A stretch of DNA of 64,000 nt, from NCBI GenBank assembly GCA_037576195.1, contig CM075101.1, forward strand, positions 18,352,001 to 18,416,000, given 5' to 3'. The stretch is from Phytoseiulus persimilis. Lineage: Eukaryota; Arthropoda; Arachnida; Mesostigmata; Phytoseiidae. The notes beneath the pieces were generated by a model. That model searched no databases. It was not told the origin of the DNA and worked only from the letters and a program-made list of their open reading frames with translations. Position numbers and translations under genes: made by a program. Shown piece after piece: positions 11,988 to 21,939 of the stretch; position 1 is the first letter of the stretch, and each line of letters starts with the position of its first letter.

Positions 11988-13150
11988 ATCAGTTGACTGG
12001 GGACCGATCGTGACCGCGAACGCTTCAGATTTTCACGACCTCGGTCAAGGACGCCGCATGCAACTTCGGCGGTTGCAGGAACCACTCAGACTTCTCAGAG
12101 ATTGACGACCTAGAATGGCGAAACGTGGGTAGTTTGGGTTCACTCGCGGTTCGCAATGCTGCGGTTAGAGTCGAATGGCATACGCAGAGGCAACGAGAGC
12201 TCCTGCGGAGGACTTTCCAGAGCTCTCGGACATTCTAGGATGAGCACAACGGGTGCACTTCTGAATCTCTCGCCTTACTCGGACAATTCAGTATCCGTAC
12301 GCAACCCGAGAAATGGGCTCAAGATTCACGACTGCCCGCAAGAGAGACTGGTGCTCGATGCATGCATAGCTCGCGTTCAGCCTCCGAAGTTCTAGCACCG
12401 TCTGCTCAAACAATGTAATCCAAAGCTGCTGCGACGCCGTTGCGGAGACGAGACGTCGCTTCGATCCCAAAGCTTCGAGAGATATTCCTAAGTGATTCTA
12501 AAAAGCCCGATTCCCTCGTTGTTGACTGTTAGAGCATGGGTTCGACGACGCTCGCAAGCCGAAATTTTCGTTGGGAAAGCTCCAACTTCCGGACGATACG
12601 AAAAATTTCCAGAAGTGTCGGAGCAAGACAGCGAGTCCAAACACCGGATTGGCATCATGAATTTCAAGCCGGGAGCTGACACAGCCGGTCGAGCGAGCCT
12701 CAGAGTCTTCAAACTCGGGAAGGGCTTGGTTACTCCGGAAGCGGTCGGGAAGAAAATTTCTATACGTACCGGCGAGAAGATATGTGTTTATCCTTATTCA
12801 TTAAAGTGTCCAAATGTACGAAATTTGGAGAAACAGACGCTCGCTCGTTGTTTGAGCTTTTTCAACGGCACTTGGGACACAATGGCGGTTGGGAGCTTCG
12901 GGCAATGTGGTTGTTGTTGTCGTCGTTGTTGCTTGCTTGGTTGCTCCCTCAAAAACCAGCGCCCTCTGGCGAATCGGGCTTGCCAGCCAATGTAGCCGCT
13001 AGAGGGCGAGAGTCAAAAGTTTAGATCTACGATCGCAGCGCCAGAAACGCACACCCGTCTCCGTAGCATTCGTCTCGAGACAGCTCCGGCTCGCGAAAAT
13101 GGGAGAACGGCGAGTTGGTTTGAGATCCTGTCGTCCACGGATTTTCTCTC
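11988..13150. other. Upstream region of the minus-strand zinc-finger gene, with CTCF-like motifs
   Basis: The left end should contain the promoter of the zinc-finger gene. A short plus-strand frame near 12178 (MAYAEATRAPAEDFPELSD) is coding-like but stops after 22 codons. 12905-12950 holds TTG/TCG triplet runs. Two opposed CTCF-like motifs lie at 12957-12972 and 12996-13009. No full gene is supported. Confidence 0.35.
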
Positions 13151-13165
13151 CCAACTAGAGGGCCC
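12957..13165. promoter_or_regulatory. Cluster of three CTCF-like motifs
   Basis: CCAGCGCCCTCTGGCG (12957-12972) resembles the reverse form of the animal CTCF core motif. CCGCTAGAGGGCGA (12996-13009) and CAACTAGAGGGCCCC (about 13151-13165) resemble the forward form. The first two are about 24 bases apart and oppositely oriented. The match is by eye against the vertebrate-type consensus, and insulator function is inference. Confidence 0.35.
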
Positions 13166-14560
13166 CCGCGCGCGAATGATGGCGAGGAACTCCTGCAAGA
13201 CAGGGATTCGATCTTCGAGGAGCTCCTAAAAGCGGCATCGGTTCTTCGAGGCTGATGCCGGTGAGCGTTGTTGGATTGCTGGTTGCGTACTGTCGGGTGT
13301 TCGGCATGAAATCGAACATGTGGCTTCGTTCCTCTTCGCGGTCCAGAGCTGACCTGACGTCTTGGCGGATTCGAGAGAAACTTCCTAAGGAGAAGATCTC
13401 TATCGCGCGGGAGTGGGAATCGAGGGAAACGACCAATCCCAGCTCCAGATACGGTGGTCAGATAACTGGTGTGTCAGCCGGCAGTATCCCATGTCCATGA
13501 CGCTTCGACCCGGATCCGTACTCTTTAGCGATCTATGGCACTGGATCATGAACGTCGCTAGAATATCATTGATTCGAATTTCTGTTTCGTGGACCTCGGG
13601 ACCATGGGACGGAAGAGTCTTTTTCTCCCTGAACCTCAAATTGTTCGCAGCGTGAAGGAGCTTCAAGATGAGCTTGCGGCATACCTGCTCTCACGCTCTG
13701 ACAGCCTTTTCTGACAATGCGAACGCGAGCATTAGCCGTACTTCCGTTCGGCACATAGACTCCCTAATCATCATCACCGCTTGTTGCGTCAACTAAGACG
13801 TCGTCGGTGTGGTTGGCCTCATCCCGGAAGTTGCTCGACGATTGCTCTCGTTTCTGTATCAGAATTATCACCCCATTCCCGAAGCCGAACAAGCGATATT
13901 CAAGTCAATTCTGACCGTACAGATCATCGGGGGAATAGGGTGGCATCGTTTTGCAATGTTGCGCACTCAAATCCCGAGGGGAACTAGAATCTTTGTATTG
14001 AATTAAGGTCCGGCTTGTATATGAATCCTTGGTGGGACAGACGACGATGACCTTGGTGACCATGGGCTTACACAGCTCTTTTTCTCATGGGGAGGGGGTG
14101 ATGATGGTCATCATCATAAGCGCAAACTCTTCCGAAACAGCGAGTTCCCAACGGTCATTCCCCGGCGCTGGTCATCATTCCAGACGACGTTCCAGGTCGG
14201 ACTGCTCACGAGCCGCCTTGTTATGACACCAATACTCTCGCGGCAAAATCTCTACAAATATACTCGGGAAGCTCTAATGGACGATTTCCGATCCGCCCAT
14301 TAGTGCCTATCAACGACCACCGAGTGCCACCATCTTCGAAGAACAGTGACAACGCCCCAGATGGATCAATATTCCGAGAATGATATACTTCCATGTCACA
14401 AAGATGGGTCTGCCGTGCAACCTGCGCTCGACGCCTTTCGAGGGGATCAGATGACGGGTTCACGTTGGCTCGTGCAGTGAGCTCGATATTGGAGGCAACG
14501 GATCGGCCAGAGAAAAGCCGCTCTAGCTTCGGGCGCGTTGTGCAGGTATCGTAGTTTCAG
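13154..14560 (+). CDS. Unidentified multi-exon gene, unresolved exon set
   Basis: At least five plus-strand stretches look like coding exons, several beside plausible splice sites, but I cannot assemble a full model. About 13160-13255 reads ANDGEELLQDRDSIFEELLK and stops. About 13567-13711 reads DSNFCFVDLGTMGRKSLFLP then VRSVKELQDELAAYLLSRSD. About 13806-14005 reads VVGLIPEVARRLLSFLYQNY then HPIPEAEQAIFKSIL. About 14122-14368 is open for 81 codons after a CATAAG acceptor-like site and includes LVIIPDDVPGRTAHEPPCYD. About 14452-14547 reads DDGFTLARAVSSILEATDRP and ends at CAG|GTATCG, a fair donor. I recognise no domain. The longest piece has no ATG near its start, as expected for an internal exon. 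Other frames are also partly open here, so wrong-frame reading is possible. Confidence 0.3.
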
Positions 14561-14569
14561 ATTTATAAC

Positions 14570-16212
14570 TCATAAGCTGGTCGAACTTGTTCTAGAACAC
14601 CTTGTCTGATCTGCATAACGTGATCGGCACCTGTCGACGGATCCATGTCGGAGCCGTGCCCGCGTCTCCTCTTCCTCTGGCGGATGAAGTTCGGCTTTTC
14701 GATGTGATCACTTCTACTTTGTCTTCCTTTCTATTCCCGAAGTTCCCGTTGTCCCATCCCGTGGAACTGCTCCGGATATCGCTGCCTCCCTCTCGAGATG
14801 ACTTCGCGCCTTGTGTCTCATTCAAACTGATTCCCGAACAGTTGGCTCTGTGCGAACTCATCTTTCCGCGTAGACTGTTCTGTACTGTTCCGTCACGAAG
14901 TTAGGGGTCCGCTGTTGTCAGCGTACAGGGTGATTCTTCCCTTCAGTGGTTCTAGAGATCCGCGAGGAACGCTATGGAGAGGAGTCAAAACGTGTAGCTT
15001 TCCTGTGGGGAATCGATTAGGTACTACCGATTGCTTCCAGGGCAGATCGACCACCTGGTTCCCGCACTGTTCAATCTCGACAGTTGTTGAGTTTGTCTGA
15101 TTGCGAGTGGTAGGTGAATGTGGATGATTTATGGGCATCATTCGGTTCGTCAAGTTTATTTTAGTGTCGCAAGTTCTTTTGTCTCTCGTGATTCTCTGTC
15201 TGTTCGTTCCCACCCGATTCCGATCTCTCGACCCCAGAGCCAGGTTAGGTTTTCGAGATCTCTTTCCAGGTTCTTCTCAAGTAACTTGCGTTTCCATTCC
15301 ATCAGCTCGATGATGATTTTGATGAACTGGTACTGTATTCGTACTGTCCTCGTTGCTTCTGTGCTACAGGAAGTTGCGCTCGCTTGCAAGTGCGGTTCGA
15401 GAATGGAGTCCGACTCGCGGCGAGTTTTCAACGGAGTCTGATCGCCCGCAGGCTCAACTCCGCTCTACGAATTCGCGCAATATTCGCTCAATGAACGCTT
15501 CTTCTCTTCATTCGAGGCTGTGATAACTTTAATCCGGATGCCAGCGTACATGGGGGTTGATCGCATGCTGCGTTTCCCGCATGCCGTTAGTTAATCCGTC
15601 GATTCGGATAGATATGGTACCGCTGGCAAGTCTCGTCACTTCTTCGATCTTCCGACCCTATCAGTGGAAAGCTGTCCATCGTTTTCCCTATTGTTCATGT
15701 CACGAGTGATAATGCTTGGCGTGTCACTGCCTTGGCTTCCTTCTGCTGTGAATCAGCATTTATTCGAGCCGAGACCCTCGAATTTCCTGACGGGATTCCC
15801 TTCCCACTTCCTTGTGTCCTCCTGATACTGTGGCGACCATCTCCGAATCGACGGAGCACACATTGATGAGGTCTCCTTCTGCATCTTTTCCCGAGGTCAA
15901 TGCCTCTGAAATTGTATGATCTATTCAGATTTGCTCAATCTACCGGGTGGTTATCGTGAGTCGGGAATTTTCTTACCCTCTCTTCTCTTGCTCAGGTATC
16001 TGTGAAAAAAAATTTCGCGTTCGATAGCTGGGAGGGTGGCGCATCTTTTTGTGATCGATTTTTGTGAAGCGGTAGAAAATTGAATTTCGCCAATCGGCTC
16101 GAAGAAAGCTTTTTTATTCTCTCAAAAAACAGTCGACAAACTTCTGGAGTCGACCGATCGAATTCGGAAGTGCCGAGGTCGACGCAGGATAGGATGCTGC
16201 TCAAACGCCCGG
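14570..16212. other. Stretch with no recognised gene
   Basis: Frames of up to about 107 codons occur on both strands (14592-14861 minus, 15118-15441 plus, 15156-15431 minus) but overlap one another and match no known domain. The 3' end of the unresolved gene at 13.2-14.6 kb may extend into it. No repeats are visible. Confidence 0.3.
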
Positions 16213-16502
16213 CGACACCAGATTTCTCGCTCGAGATCTGTGAGAAGGACGATAGATATTTTCAACCTTGAACTCAAGATCGACCTCCTGACAAGATCGC
16301 GTCCCTTTTGCATTTTGGCCCGTAACTCCTCAGGGAAGCCGGATTCGGAAAATTTCCGATGGCAAAAATTTCTTAGATTGGTCCGTGAGAAGTTACGGGC
16401 CAAAATGCAAATAGGACGCGATCTTGTCAGGAGGTCGATCGTGAGGTGAGTGTGAAACGATATTTCGCCCTTCTCACAGATCTTGAGGTAGGAATCTGGT
16501 GT
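16213..16502. mobile_element. Fold-back (inverted-repeat) element
   Basis: Two arms are near-perfect reverse complements. The core arms 16278-16327 and 16391-16440 match over 50 bases with only two mismatches, around a 63-base loop. With small differences the arms extend outward to about 16213 and 16502 (ACACCAGATT and AGATCTGTGAGAAGG in one arm, their complements in the other). Just outside the right arm, 16503-16530 carries the reverse complement of the 45-bp minisatellite core (GGTCAGATTGGTC). That ties this element to the array that begins 340 bases downstream. It has no coding capacity, so it would be a non-autonomous fold-back or MITE-like element. The structure is seen directly; mobility is inferred. 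Confidence 0.7.
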
Positions 16503-16870
16503 GATCACGAGACCAATCTGACCATACTCCCCAAAACCATGATGCTGACCCACTGAAGAGAGAGAAAAGTTCCTCGATGCCAGGGCAGGACTCCCGAAGG
16601 TCTCATGACACTGCATGTAAGGCAATGTGTGTCTGTCAGCGGTAGACTCCCGAAGCAAGGGACGGGCCAGCCAGCGTAGTCGGCCGAAGGCCGGCTAGTT
16701 AGGAATAGAATATGGTTTTCATTTCCAATAGCAGTTCTGTTTCCGACAGGGAAATTTTTTATCGTTCACCAGAACAGCACGGATGGGAGAAAATGCTGAC
16801 AAGCGTGGCGTACCGAGCGTTCTATGATACGATATAGGATGGAATCACCCCTCCTGACTCAGAAAGGATT

Positions 16871-18565
16871 GGTTAGATTGGTCCCGGAATCACCCCTCCA
16901 GACTTGGGAAGTAATGGTCAGATTGGTCCTGGAATCACCCCTCCAGACTCAGAAAGTAATGGTCAGATTGGTCCCGGAATCACCCCTCCAGACTTGGGAA
17001 GTAATGGTCAGATTGGTACCGAAATCACCCCCCCAGACTTGGAAAGTAATAGTCAGATTGGTCCCGGAATCACCCCCCCAGACTTGGGGAGTAATGGTCA
17101 GATTGGTACCGAAATCCCCCCCCCCCCCGGACTAGGAAAGTAATGGTCAGATTGGTCCTGGAATCACCCCTCCAGACTTGGGAAGTAATGGTCAGATTGG
17201 TCCCGGAATCACCCCTCCAGACTTGGGAAGTAATGGTCAGATTGGTCCCGGAATCACCACTCCGGACTTGGGAAGTAATGGTCAGATTGGTACCGAAATC
17301 ATCCCGCCCCCCGCCAGACTTGGAAAATAATGGTCAGATTGGTCCCGGAATCACCCCTCCAGACTTGGAAAGTAATGGTCAGATTGGTCCCGGAATCACC
17401 CCTCCAGACTTGGGAAGTAATGTTCAGATTGGTCCCGGAATCACCCCTCCAGACTTGGGAAGTAATGGTCAGATTTGTACCGAAATCACCCCCCAGATTT
17501 GGAAAGTAATGGTCAGATTGGTCCCGGAATCACCCCTCCAGACTTGGGAAGTAATGGTCAGATCGGTACCGAAATCCCCCCCCCCCCCCAGACTAGGAAA
17601 GTAATGGTCAGATTGGTCCCGGAATCACTCCTCCAGACTTGGGAAGTAATGGTCAGGTTGGTCCCGAAATCACCCCTCCAGTCTTAGAAAGTGATGGTCA
17701 GATTGGTCCCGGAATCACCCCTACAGACTTGGGGAGTGATGGCCAGATTGGTCCCGGAATCACCACTCCAGACTTGGAAAGTAATGGTCAGATTGGTCCC
17801 GGAATCACCCCTCCAGACTTGGGAAGTAATGGTCAGATTGGTCCCGGAATCACCACTCCGGACTTGGGAAGTAATGGTCAGATTGGTACCGAAATCATCC
17901 CGCCCCCCGCCAGACTTGGAAAATAATGGTCAGATTGGTCCCGGAATCACCCCTCCAGACTTGGGAATACATGGTCAGATTGGTACCGAAATCACCCCCC
18001 AGACTTGGAAAGTAATGGTCAGATTGGTCCCGGAATCACCCCTCCAGACTTGGGAAGTAATGTTCAGATTGGTCCCGGAATCACCCCTCCAGACTCGGGA
18101 AGTAATGGTCAGATTGGTCCTGGAATCCCCCCTCCAGACTTGGAAAGTAATGGTCAGATTGGTCCCGGAATCACCCCTCCAGACTTGGGAAGTAATGGTC
18201 AGATTTGTACCGAAATCACCCCCCAGATTTGGAAAGTAATGGTCAGATTGGTCCCGGAATCACCCCTCCAGACTTGGGAAGTAATGGTCAGATCGGTACC
18301 GAAATCCCCCCCCCCCCCCCCCAGACTAGGAAAGTAATGGTCAGATTGGTCCTGGAATCACCCCTCCAGACTTGGGAAGTAATTTTCAGATTGGTCCCGG
18401 AATCACTCCTCCAGACTTGGGAAGTAATGGTCAGGTTGGTCCCGAAATCACCCCTCCAGTCTTAGAAAGTGATGGTCAGATTGGTCCCGGAATCACCCCT
18501 ACAGACTTGGGGAGTGATGGCCAGATTGGTCCCGGAATCACCACTCCAGACTTGGAAAGTGATGG
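16871..18565. repeat. 45-bp minisatellite, about 38 copies, with higher-order structure
   Basis: The unit begins GGTCAGATTGGTCCCGGAAT, continues CACCCCTCCAGACTTGGGAA and ends GTAAT, 45 bases in total. Successive starts at 16916 and 16961 confirm the period. Variant units replace TCCCGG with TACCGA and carry C-runs of 6-14 bases that shift the spacing slightly. A set of variants recurs about 730 bases apart (17475 and 18205), so blocks of about 16 units have been duplicated as a whole. Because 45 is a multiple of three, several frames stay open and give 15-residue repeats such as VRLVPESPLQTWEVM. I regard those as by-products. Confidence 0.9.
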
Positions 18566-18566
18566 T

Positions 18567-18865
18567 TGACCCCCTGGATCCACCTCCGTGGACGCCAAGA
18601 AGTGTGGTCAAATCGATACCGGAATCACCTCCATATATAGAGGGTCGATCGTCGACCCCCTGGATCCACCTCCGTGAACGCCAAGAAGTGTGGTCAAATC
18701 GATACCGGAATCACCTCCATATATAGGGGGTCGACCGTCGACCCCCTGGATCCACCTCCGTGGACGCCAAGAAGTGTGGTCAAATAGATACCGGAATCAC
18801 CTCTATAAACAGGGGGTCGACCGTTGACCCCTAGGGGTCGATATCGACCACTCTGAGAACCACTG
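18567..18865. repeat. 86-bp tandem repeat, three copies, ending in a hAT-like terminus
   Basis: Copies start at about 18568, 18654 and 18740. Each carries GACCCCCTGGATCCACCTCC, then GTGGACGCCAAGAAGTGTGG and TCAAATCGATACCGGAATCA. The last part is a diverged form of the 45-bp unit (GGTCAGATTGGTCCCGGAATCA). The block ends in complementary GGTCGACC/GGTCGATATCGACC sequences and then CTCTGAGAACCACTGG. Its reverse complement CCAGTGGTTCTC resembles the CAGTGGTTCTCAAA end common in hAT-superfamily elements. No matching left terminus was found. Confidence 0.7.
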
Positions 18866-18876
18866 GTTTTTCCCTT

Positions 18877-19752
18877 CCCGTGGGCGGCCAGGGATCGGCG
18901 AGAAGCAGAATGTAGCCCCGAGTGCCCTCTTCCTACTCAAGAAGTTTCATCCAAATCGAGGCTTAGCCTTCGGAGTTATCGCTCCGAGTAGGTAACCGAC
19001 CAGACCCCTCTTTGACTTTGGAGTCCGGAAATTCGATCCAACGCCTCCCGCTTGGTGACGAAGATCCGGTGGATTGTTGAAGCAGGTCACGGCCGAATCT
19101 CTCAACGGTACGAACTCCCGCACAACGCTGTCGACAACAAGATGCTCCCAAGAGTCCAAACCATCTGCCGAATCCTTGTGTATCTAGAAAATACCGTTGT
19201 GCCGTTCAGAGATTCGGCCGTGTCCTGCTTCAACAATCCACCGGATCTTCGTCACCAAGCGGGAGGCGTTGGCTTCGTTGCGAGCTTCCTTTTCCCCTTC
19301 ATGGCTGGCATGAAAACTTGGAATCCGAGACTTTGCATGAAGTCAACGGAGTCTCTGAATCCACGGCCGATGACCAGGGCGTCGTTCGGTCTCAGGAGGC
19401 ACAAGGGAGCGGGGTTCCTCTAAACAGCCGTTCCTCTAGACATCGTTTGCCGATCCCGAGTTGAGATCGGAAGAAAGCGATCTCGAGGGTTGAGGAGCCC
19501 TCAGGAGAGGAAATGAAGGAGGAGAATAAACTCCCGGATGTTGTTCAGCGATTTTTGCAGTCTTTTGAAGGTTTCGAGCGCGTTTGGGACGAATTTCCGT
19601 ACTCCAAAGTCAAAGGGGGGTCTGGTCGGTTACCTTCTCGGAGCGATAACTCCGAAGGCTAGGCTTCGATTTGGAGGAAACTTCTTGAATAGGAAGAGGG
19701 CACTCGGGGCTACATTCTGGTTTCCGCCGATTCTTGGCTGGCCACGGGGAGG
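18877..19752. mobile_element. Nested palindromic (fold-back) element
   Basis: The outer arms, about 18877-19036 and 19590-19752, are imperfect reverse complements. For example GAATGTAGCCCCGAGTGCCC on the left matches GGGCACTCGGGGCTACATTC on the right. Inside, a second inverted pair at 19038-19108 and 19202-19272 matches over 71 bases with about two mismatches. Both inner arms can encode the same peptide on opposite strands (RDSAV, T or S, CFNNPPDLRHQAGG). The arms may therefore derive from a captured gene fragment copied in inverted orientation. No transposase is visible. The structure is direct; the transposon interpretation is inference. Confidence 0.65.
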
Positions 19753-19759
19753 GTGTAAA

Positions 19760-21293
19760 CCGTCTAAACTGAGAAACTCTCGATTTTGAACGCCTTTGAA
19801 ATCCTGCGATCTGGTCACTATCTAAAAAGAAAGCCCCCAAATAGAGCTTTCCGATTTTGAGATTGCTCTTGACCATGCGGATTTGAATGAACTGTTCTTG
19901 ATTAATGTCAACAGATATGGATCTAGGTAACGGGAAAGGCAGAAAACTCCGGGAATCCGTTCTCTCACATCGGGAACAAGAACCTGCTGTTTTTAGGAGA
20001 ATCCGTCGAGGTGGGTCATCTGACCGGCTAGACCCTTTGAAGAAGAGCGACGCAATCAGAATCGAAATTCCCGACTTCGACGATTCTGAACATGGGGAAG
20101 TGGATCATGAAAACGAGGTAGAGCGGAAATCATGAGGCGCAATCGATTAGGTATCCAAAGAGAGAAGAGTTTCGATAGGACGAATTCCAACCCAGATTCA
20201 AGGAATCTTATCACAATTTCATCTCAACTGGGCCTCTCGCGTACAGGCTGCGATCAATCGTTCGTTTGTTCCTCGTTGACGGAAGAGGATCCTCCAGGAC
20301 CATGACTAAGTTCTAGTCAAGCTTTTCCGCCAAAACGGAAAGGTAGAGCGCGTTGGTGGCTTTTCAGAGCTGTGTGTGCATGTTCGCGTTCAAAACTGCC
20401 AAGCTGCACGCGAATTCCACGAGTTAACCTTGTGCCAGCATCGCCGCCACACGGTGAGTTTCTCTAGCTCCCCTTCCGAAATCTGATGCGATTTTCGCCG
20501 ATCATTCATCAGTAAGAGTTAGTTCAAGCCCCCGGCTCAACTTTCTTTGGAACAACTTGATCTCAATTGAACAGCGAGAACCGCCGCGAGATTCGGATTG
20601 GCCTCCCTGATGACGGAATCAGTGGCGGGAACAGTTTGCTGCATGAGTTCGGGCCTCGACCCTCCTCGAGGCTCTGCGATCGCAGGCAACGGAGCGTTCC
20701 GTCGAGTACATTCCATCTCGCTCGCCTGAAAAGTATCTAAATCTTCCTAAGAGTATATGCCGCCATTGTGGCAGCGAGGCGCTCGTTTTCGATTGAGGCG
20801 GAATCATGGAATGGCTTCGACAGTTAGCCCAAGTTGGAAACTCGCGAACTCGCGCTCGGCGCAGGAGTTCTCGCATCAGCGTCCGCATCCCCTTGATATC
20901 TGATCCAGCCCGACGAGACTGGTCTCATCTTCAGGCTTGTTAGGCTTAGCTCACCTTCAACTCCTCTCCGAGGCAGGTTCTAGCGATTGGCGATACGAAT
21001 AACGGGCTGCACTCGCCTTCCGATTGCCACAACATTTTGATGTCAACGCGAAAAGTTCGATTGTATTGTTTTTTGTGCGGAAGCCCGGGTTGGATCTTCG
21101 AGTGCTTGGTCTCAGTGACGGGTGACTCGTTCGGATCATCATAGCCGTTTGGGTCCAAAATCCGAAATCCAAGGTCTGACCCCCGATGATCTCAAGTCAG
21201 AGGGAATGTGCCTTTTTCGACCCGGGTAGCACCGCGTCCTGGAGCGAGTTCGACAATTAGTGTTTCTCACTTATCTTCAACCTTCCAGGAAAT
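19760..21293. other. Stretch with no recognised gene, upstream of the secreted-protein gene
   Basis: A 76-codon plus frame at 19905-20135 (MSTDMDLGNGKGRKLRESV) is acidic at its end and unidentified. Nothing else stands out. An AG acceptor (CTTCCAG) ends six bases before the ATG at 21294, so the 5' leader of the next gene may be spliced. Confidence 0.3.
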
Positions 21294-21806
21294 ATGAATA
21301 CCGCCCTGTGTCTATCCGCTATCATTGCCCTAGTGGCAGGCAGTCCGCATCTCCACCTCCACCATGCGACAACGCGACCAGCGCCACCGCCACAACCACC
21401 GAAGAGCGCGGTGGCCCCGGCTGTCATCGAAAAGCTTGGAGGTCTGGCAGGGGGTCAATGTGTGCGGAAACTGCCTCTGAAATTACCCGTTTCCCCACTA
21501 TTGGCGGCGCTTGTGACGACACCACCTCCCAGGGTCGTGACGATTCAGAAGACAATGAATATTCAGCTCCCCCAGCATCAGCCACATCCGGGTCTTCAGG
21601 GTCTTCTAGATCATCTCCACCACCGCAGCACGACACCGCCTCCCAGGGCCAACGAATTCCGTCCCGTAGTAATCCTACAGAACACCAACAAAGTCACCGA
21701 GCCTATTGTGAAACCTGCTGTTGCGCAAATCCCAGCCCCCCCGGCGGCGATCCCGGTCGCACCTGCTCCAGTCGTTGGCCCTGCGCCGGTCTTAGTCGTT
21801 CCGTGA
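21294..21806 (+). CDS. Small secreted proline/alanine-rich protein
   Basis: A 170-residue protein with a clear signal peptide (MNTALCLSAIIALVAGS, cleavage expected near residue 16-17). The mature part is rich in Pro, Ala, His and Val: HLHLHHATTRPAPPPQ, a repeated TTPPPR motif at two sites, and a tail of Pro-Ala-Val alternation (PAPPAAIPVAPAPVVGPAPV). Such composition is common in cuticle, salivary or other extracellular structural proteins of arthropods, but I cannot name a family. Only one cysteine follows the signal peptide, so there is no disulfide-rich fold. An acceptor-like CTTCCAG just before the ATG suggests a spliced leader exon, and an AATAAA lies 125 bases after the stop. A different plus frame is open over the same DNA (21260-21859, 199 codons) but has no signal peptide. 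Confidence 0.6.
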   Translation: MNTALCLSAIIALVAGSPHLHLHHATTRPAPPPQPPKSAVAPAVIEKLGGLAGGQCVRKLPLKLPVSPLLAALVTTPPPRVVTIQKTMNIQLPQHQPHPGLQGLLDHLHHRSTTPPPRANEFRPVVILQNTNKVTEPIVKPAVAQIPAPPAAIPVAPAPVVGPAPVLVVP

Positions 21807-21930
21807 TCTGGTTGGCGAATCCTGGCGGGAGGAAGAACGCGATAAATAATATTGGATGACCATCCTGAAAGATCAAAAATTGTGTGAAACATATAGATAT
21901 GATTAATCTAACAGATTTGAACTTGACGTA

Positions 21931-21936
21931 AATAAA
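21931..21936 (+). promoter_or_regulatory. Polyadenylation signal of the secreted-protein gene
   Basis: AATAAA about 125 bases after the stop codon at 21806, in an AT-rich tail. It is well placed for a short 3' untranslated region. Confidence 0.55.
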
Positions 21937-21939
21937 GAA

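Noticed and set aside
12492..12995. 167-codon plus frame (MILKSPIPSLLTVRAWV)
   Set aside because: No domain; its end runs through TTG triplets and CTCF-like motifs, and its length is within the chance range for 64 kb.
16122..16658. 178-codon minus-strand frame
   Set aside because: It spans both arms of the fold-back element and shows no domain; the palindrome keeps the frame open by chance.
16871..18565. CRISPR-like array
   Set aside because: Units are contiguous 45-bp tandem copies with no unique spacers, in eukaryotic DNA without any cas gene.
16824..18726. Long frames encoding 15-residue repeats (VRLVPESPLQTWEVM and NGQIGPGITPPDLGS types)
   Set aside because: They follow from a 45-bp repeat unit, a multiple of three. 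The same DNA is open in several frames, C-runs break the phase, and there is no start or gene context.
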